Positions 58,604 to 64,000 of a stretch of DNA of 64,000 bases are shown here, piece after piece. A program made the position numbers and the translations under genes. Origin of the DNA: Cylindrobasidium torrendii FP15055 ss-10 (taxonomy: Eukaryota > Basidiomycota > Agaricomycetes > Agaricales > Physalacriaceae). The DNA is taken from positions 124,001-188,000 of the forward strand of contig KN880438.1 of NCBI GenBank assembly GCA_000934385.1, written 5' to 3'. Each line of letters opens with the position of its first letter. Position 1 is the first letter of the stretch. Under the pieces are notes generated by a model. The model was not told the DNA's origin. It saw only the letters and a program-made list of their open reading frames with translations, and did not search any database.

Positions 58604-59274
58604 GGAGGGAAGAAGGGAAGCTAGCTTGGCAGCGTGTTGATGTTCTGCTCTTTATACACGCTCTTTTCCGGCCTTGGATCCAGGCGGCAGCTCCGGCTAG
58701 ATATATTTGATCATTTCACCGACGACCCAAGAGAGTGGTTCAGCTGGGGTTTCGTGGCTTTGGTGGCTCTACCACGAAGAGTGCTTGAGAGTACCAAGCC
58801 CATCTGCAGAGTCTGCCTTACCCGGAAGACATGTATTCCAACCGTCAACGGCTAGGCATCCTGCGGCATTGACTGTAAACTACCTAGTCGCGCTGCGCAG
58901 ATAAGACCGAGGATGGCAGCGCAGCACTCCGAATCGTTGCAGTGAGGGGAAATTGCTACGAGGTACCGTGGCTGTGTGATGTCGAGCTGCTCGAACTTAG
59001 TGGCTGTGTCATCTTCTCACGGTCAGCAACCGCCCCGAGGTCGATTGGCGAGCCAGAGGATAATGTATCAGAGCTGCCAAGCGCCGAACATCCGAGGGCC
59101 GTTGTCGCACACGCAAGCAACACGCAGAAATAGCACAAAGGTGACAAGACCTGAGTCATTCTTGCTGCAGTCGCTAGCCGTTTTGTCCGAGAACGTTGAA
59201 CGAGGATGGGATTCCGAGAGGCTTGCGATATCACACAGCGCGGATGCCTATTTTCAAGCAACCAAACGGGTACG
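58604..59274. other. Intergenic, with one small secreted-protein-like frame
   Basis: Between the CYSTM gene and ILV1. It contains only the 67-codon minus-strand frame listed separately. Confidence 0.45.
58956..59159 (-). CDS. Candidate small secreted protein, 67 residues
   Basis: ATG at 59159 starts MTQVLSPLCYFCVLLACATT, a good signal-peptide shape ending near ALGCSA, followed by a Ser-rich mature part and a HSHGTS end. It begins only 116 bp after the ILV1 stop, with no intron. Small secreted proteins are common in agarics, but a chance frame cannot be excluded. Confidence 0.32.
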   Translation of the reverse strand: MTQVLSPLCYFCVLLACATTALGCSALGSSDTLSSGSPIDLGAVADREKMTQPLSSSSSTSHSHGTS

Positions 59275-61346
59275 TCAATTTGCCGTGGATAGATACTGTT
59301 TGTATACAGGGTTATTCGTCTCCTCCACGTAGTTGTAGTTCAACTTTTTCAAGAAAGCGTCAAACGCCTCGTTTTCTGCTGGAGGTACCTGCACTGCCGC
59401 AAGTACCTTGCCGATATCTACACACAATCAGTATTGCATACATTTCGGGGAGAAATAAACCCACCGCCCCCTTGGTTGCGATAATGGAACATCGTGATGT
59501 TCCAGTCGTTTTGCATACCCAAAAGGAAGTTGCGCAGGGCGCTTGGCCGTTCCGGGAATTCTGTAAGGTTATTTAGTTGCTGCCATTGGGAGACAAGACA
59601 AGAGACACACGGAATCGTAGCACGCGTTCATTAGCCACATTTTGTGAGCCACCAATCATGTATCGGCCATGGCTCTTTGCGAGTTCATTGTCGCTAAGGT
59701 CAAATGCCTTCATATCCTCCTTCTCGAAATCTGCAAAAAGCTTCTCTAGCTCTGTCTTCCTGTCCGTCGTCTCAAGCTTGCAAGCAAAGATGATATGTGC
59801 ACGATCAGAGGGTGAGTGCTGATTGAAGCGATATATAAACTCGGTCACAGCTCGAGGATGGATACAGGAGTGCAAGCGCATGAAACTAACGATGTTGAGA
59901 ACAAAAATCTGCATTGAGATACGGAAACGTACCTTCCCGGACGTTCGGGTATGTCGACGCTGATGAGGACCTCTCGGCCTTCACCAAGCTCAGCACGTTC
60001 AGCGACGAAGCGTAACCGGTCGAAATTCATGTTGGCGCCGCTAACCACCGCGACAAAGCGCTTGTTTGCACCGACGAGGTTGTTTTCTTGGATGTATCGC
60101 TTGAGGCCAGCGAGCGCTAGCGCTCCAGCCGGTTCGGTAACCGAACGTGTCTCTGTGAATTGTAATGAGGGAAAGCACATATTCGGCGTGCGGGAGATTT
60201 TACCTTCAAATATATCTTTTATAGCAGCACAGATTTCATCATTGTCGGTCTTAACGACACCATCTAAGAGCTCTTTGCAGATGCGGAAGGATTCTTCGCC
60301 AACGATCTTGACCGCAGTGCCGTCGCTGAAGGGTCCAACTTCCTTCAGGGTGATGCGCTCACCATTCGCGATGCTAGCCTCCATGGCATCGCCGTCGATG
60401 GTTTCCACCCCCATGACCTGTGTATTCGGGCTGCCAATGCGCTTAACGTATTCGCAAATACCTGCGACCAGACCTCCACCACCGATGGACGCGAACACAC
60501 CGTCTAAGGTATCCGAATTGGACAACTGCTTGAGGATCTCCATCCCTACCGTCCCTTGTCCCGCAATAACCAGAGGATCGTCGTATGGCGGTACGAAAGT
60601 AAGACCATGGGATTCGGCCAAGCGCGCACATTCGGCTTTGGCCTCATCGAAATCGATGCCGTGTAATACGACCTTTGCGCCCAAACGTTGAACGTTGCGG
60701 ACTTTGATGGAAGGGGTTCCGTTTGGCATGACAATGGTACATGGGATCCCGAGTTTGGCGCCAGAGAGGGCGACACCTTGGGCATGGTTGCCTATTGTAG
60801 GATGAGCATTTGCATATGTGAAGGAGAAACAGAGGTCGAGGAAGAAGAGGTCAAGAGGGGCTCTTGGAAGTGGAGACCAAAGCACGCACACTAACCGGCG
60901 CTGCAAGTTACTACGCCCTTCCACCGCTCGTCGCCGACCAGACTAGCCATGAAATTGTATGCGCCCCTGATTTTGAAGCTGAATACTTCTTGCAAATCCT
61001 CCCGTTTGAGCCAGATCTCATTCCCAAGCTTTGCACTGAGATTTGTAGCAAGAACAAGTGGTGTCTCCTTCAGGATCTCATAGACTTTGGCCGTAAGGAT
61101 GAGACGAAGATAGTCTGGGGTGTTTGTCGATGGGTTGAGGTGATGCCGGGATAGCCTGGGATATGATAGCGGTTTTGGGGCATCCGAAGAGTATTCTATG
61201 GTTGCAGCAGACATGATGGTAGGACGTTGAGCGCAAACTGACTCGAAATCATCTTGATCCTTGAGTCGATCAGATTCATTTCGATCGGGCCTACTTCCTC
61301 CTACCGTGGTGACCTCGACTGTGGGTCTAGAAATGCTGGAAGACAT
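59275..61346 (-). CDS. ILV1: Threonine deaminase (threonine dehydratase), biosynthetic
   Basis: The longest start is 61346 ([17 protein letters not shown]); [11 protein letters not shown] at 61214 is an alternative. The PLP domain has [21 protein letters not shown] with the PLP lysine, [13 protein letters not shown], and the glycine loop [10 protein letters not shown]. Later come [14 protein letters not shown] and [15 protein letters not shown]. Two ACT-like regulatory repeats follow, with [12 protein letters not shown] and [13 protein letters not shown]. The end is [11 protein letters not shown]. The enzyme makes 2-ketobutyrate for isoleucine synthesis in the mitochondrion and is inhibited by isoleucine via the C-terminal domain. 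Several short introns. Confidence 0.95.
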
Positions 61347-62175
61347 ATGTAGGCGAACGCTCCAGAGTAGTTTTATCGCCCCCTCTTGCGCTGTCCGGGT
61401 CTGGGTGGGAATTGTTGCTCTGGACTCGTTTGGTGGCTGCAGTGAGTGTGGACAACACTACAGCATGCAGTGCATATATTTCTGGCTTTTCTTCGCAAGA
61501 CCTCAACGCTTTAACTCGATTAACCGGTAAAAATCCCTTTCCTAGTTACGAGCGGAAGTCCAAAGGTCACATACGTAGGGCGCCGTAATAACCCATTCCA
61601 TTAAGACCAGTCAAATGGCAAGCTAGTACATGTATGTTCTTGAAGACACGTCGGGACTGGGCTATGTGAATGGTGAACATTCTAGCTCTCTTGGGACCGG
61701 AGAAATGCCACAGGCATTTCGAGCAGCTGTAATTTGGGGTCATACAAGAGGTTATTAGCTTCTCAATCGTGCCACTGCACGTAAATCAAAGTGATATGAA
61801 TCCTGTACACGGCCTCAAGATTGGAACATAAACTCACAGGTCAGGTAGGTCCCATGTTGTATCTCGTCTTCGATGATTCACTATGAACACCCATGCAGGG
61901 TCGCTTGAATCTCTGCTCTCGGCACTACGGACCGGATACCGAAAGCACAGTACACGATCGGGCGGGCCTCTCGTTACTCGTTCACAACTCACCATCACCC
62001 GCACTCGCTGGCCTGCCTTTCGTTGGATCCCATATAGTTCAATCTCTGCGTCGCACTCGAGGCACTCGCGATGAGCTTCCTGGGATTCATAACATTCGAT
62101 GCGGGGCGCGCGCCATTCTGCATAACCATTGGGCGACTGCCAGGGGCGCATGAGCGCGGGGTACGGTCGCCGAGC
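61347..62175. other. Divergent intergenic region, with one candidate frame
   Basis: Between ILV1 (minus) and the zinc-finger gene (plus). It includes the minus-strand frame 61834-62151 listed separately. Nothing else supported. Confidence 0.4.
61834..62151 (-). CDS. Candidate 105-residue protein, unknown
   Basis: ATG at 62151 opens MRPWQSPNGYAEWRAPRIEC, continues through ESQEAHRECLECDAEIELYG and a basic C-terminal part ending TTWDLPDL. Composition looks coded, but a GTGAGT donor-like site at about 61992 may mean the frame is only a first exon. No family recognised. It lies head-to-head with the zinc-finger gene. Confidence 0.3.
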   Translation of the reverse strand: MRPWQSPNGYAEWRAPRIECYESQEAHRECLECDAEIELYGIQRKAGQRVRVMVSCERVTRGPPDRVLCFRYPVRSAESRDSSDPAWVFIVNHRRRDTTWDLPDL

Positions 62176-64000
62176 ATGCAGCTCACCAGCAATAAGAGCA
62201 CATCCCATCAGGCGCAGACATCTCCCGAAACCGTAGCGTCGCAATGGGAGAGCTCGAGAAAGGCCAGAGAAGACGCGCATGTTCCAGTGTGGCTGGAGAG
62301 CGTGCACGAAACACTATGTGCACTCGCGGACTGTGAGGAAGATATGCACGATGCATGCGATGATACCGAGGACTCACCTTACGGCGAACATGAGGTTATG
62401 AAGCTTCTCAAGAGGACAGAGAAGCAGCGGGAACTTATAGTGAGTGCATCACCTTTCGTTCTAGCCACTTCCTTCCGGCGTACACTTCCTAGTCTCCGCT
62501 ACCCCGGATATTTTATCCTTCAGCATACTGTCTTCGCCCTCAATTCTTACTCATAGCACCTATCCCAGACTCCCAAATTCATCGCGCACATGGCTGAACT
62601 ATCGAACGCAAAACCATGGCGGCTCTATCGCGCGGCATGGTGGCCTTCGTTTCGACAAGCAGCTCTCGAATGGAAAGACGATGGCGCTTGGCGCTCACTT
62701 GTGCGCGGGGCGCTTGAGGAGATGGAATGCTTAGGACCAGCGTTGTCCATGGACGAATCTCCAAATGATAAACATCCTCAGAGGTTACCGCCTACACCGA
62801 CGTCGCAAGGGGGATCATCTGTATCTGGCACGATACCGGACGAGGTCCAGTCCTCGGCGCCTGCACGCTTGTCGAAGTGGCGTGCGCGTCGCACGACGCC
62901 CGCGTCCGAAGATCCTGTGACGGCTGCCGCGTCCGCTTCTGCGTCGGCGTCGGCGTCTCTGAAAAGGAAGCGTGTGCAGGAAAGTGACGAATCTGCGCCT
63001 CGTCCCAAGACGGCTCGGACGCCTGCGTCGCGTACGATGCCTGTGAGAACAAGTGCTCGTACATCCGCCTCTTCTGCGAGTGCTGCGACTGCGGCGGAGG
63101 ACAACAACGCACAAAAATCCGCGTCTACTTCTAGCGCCAGTTCGACACCGTTGGTTCGCACAGCGGCAGCGATCAGTGCGCGCATGGCCACATCACGCAT
63201 GGGCAAGACGTGGCCCACGGGCTCGAAGGCTGCGTACTGCCATCAATGTCGGAATAAATCAAACAGACTGTATATGCAGTGCGAAGGGTGTACGAAGTTG
63301 TATTGCTGCAGGTGTCTGGAAACTAGGTTAGTCTGAGTCTCTTTGTATTCTACTGGCTAGCCATTTTTTGTTTTGGGTCCCGCTAGCACTTTCTGACATG
63401 TCTCGTTTTAGATACGAATCCCTTCCTGCGGATATGTTCCCGTTTGTGGGCGGGACGCGTAAGACGTGCCCGTGTTGTGAGAACTGGTGTACATGCGATA
63501 ATTGCTGTCGTCGGCGCGGTGTTGCATACGTAGGTGTTCTCCGCCCACTTGGGCTCAGCGGTGTCAGCAAGGAGACAGAAGCAGGGCGTACAAGTGCTCG
63601 GGGCCGAGCACGCACCAAAGAAGGTCGACGCAGCAAGCAACGTCTGGAACGCCATCATTCGAGGCCGCGTAGGAGCACGTCGCTTTCCAGCCTCTCTGAC
63701 GCGGACGAGGATGGTCGGGAAGGCGATACAGACGAGGAAGAAGAGGAGAAGGACGATGAAGATGGCGAGCCTACTGGTGACACGCCTGCAGAGGGCCAGG
63801 AAGATGAAGACGAGGATGCGCCTGGGCCGATGGATATTGACGAGACGATCATGGAAGACTCTTCCAAAGATGTACCGTCGGGCGATGGTGAGGAACAAGC
63901 AGACAACAGTACTCAGACACCACCCATATCTGCGGACGGTGACGCACGGTCCACTCCAGTCAACGACGAGCGCAGTTCCTCTACACTGGGCTTGGGAACG
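62176..64000 (+). CDS. zf-4CXXC_R1 (CDCA7-type) zinc-finger protein, 3' end missing
   Basis: Start MQLTSNKSTSHQAQTSPETV at 62176 (an in-frame ATG at 62071 is possible). The first intron follows KQRELI and exon 2 begins HLSQTPKFIAHM. A Ser/Ala/Lys-rich disordered region (about 62850-63200) comes next, then the zinc region: YCHQCRNKS, MQCEGC, YCCRCLETR, then (after an intron 63327-63411) TCPCCENWC and TCDNCCRRRG. This is the zf-4CXXC_R1 arrangement, with paired CxxC motifs, found in vertebrate CDCA7. The tail is acidic with Glu/Asp runs. The frame is open to base 64000, so the gene continues outside. Nuclear; see findings for a possible role. Confidence 0.8.
63327..63411 (+). other. Intron inside the zf-4CXXC zinc domain
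   Basis: GTTAGT donor at 63327 and TTTAG acceptor ending at 63411. It splits the codon for Arg in CLETR and joins the two halves of the zinc-finger region in frame. Confidence 0.7.

Noticed and set aside
59951..60691. 246-codon plus-strand frame
   Set aside because: It is antisense to the ILV1 catalytic domain, whose motifs are unmistakable.
63383..63906. Minus-strand frames under the zinc-finger gene
   Set aside because: They arise from the acidic coding run; Ser- and Phe-rich translation is a shadow of GAG/GAA codons.

Overview
This window looks like nuclear DNA from a filamentous basidiomycete, most likely an Agaricomycete. Nearly every gene is cut by many short introns (about 45-75 bp) with GTRNGT donors, genes are packed head-to-head on both strands, and the family mix is typical of that class: F-box/LRR-like proteins, a Zn2Cys6 regulator with a fungal-trans domain, an HNH-type protein, a CYSTM protein and a fungal-luciferase-family protein. 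Gene models were built by hand from reading frames and splice signals. Exon boundaries given explicitly keep the frame; other models are spans only.

Left part (1-25 kb): DBP10 RNA helicase (-) and an RNase MRP/P Snm1/Rpr2-like subunit (+) share a 33-bp gap between start codons. A 264-residue homologue of the fungal luciferase Luz (-) follows, then a large AT-containing gap and a Zn2Cys6 transcription factor (+). Next come queuine tRNA-ribosyltransferase (-), a TM9/EMP70 nonaspanin (+), two lineage-type unknown proteins, ribosomal protein uS12/RPS23, a transglutaminase-like protein, an unknown single-pass membrane protein (-), mitochondrial tyrosyl-tRNA synthetase (+) and a standalone thioester-reductase protein.

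Middle (25-46 kb): mitochondrial Lon protease, an HNH-type protein, inositol polyphosphate multikinase, a DHA1-type MFS transporter, a secreted GDSL/SGNH hydrolase (-), CDP-diacylglycerol synthase with a long added N-terminus (-), an F-box protein (-), SRAP/HMCES abasic-site shield (-), DNA topoisomerase I (-), complex I subunit NDUFB3/B12 (+) and a hemerythrin-like protein (-).

Right part (47-64 kb): a pseudokinase fused to armadillo repeats (+), a homeodomain-like protein (+), COG2 (+), vacuolar Ca2+/H+ exchanger (-), a CYSTM cysteine-rich tail protein (-), threonine deaminase ILV1 (-) and the 5' part of a zf-4CXXC_R1 (CDCA7-type) zinc-finger gene that runs off the right edge.

Most genes are housekeeping (ribosome biogenesis, mitochondrial maintenance, DNA topology and repair, Golgi and vacuole). 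I see no prophage, CRISPR, rRNA, tRNA or intact transposon. The most unusual items are the Luz-family gene without luciferin-pathway neighbours in the window, the pseudokinase-ARM fusion, the reductase lacking adenylation and carrier domains, and a helically phased GCTGAG cluster before the Zn2Cys6 gene.
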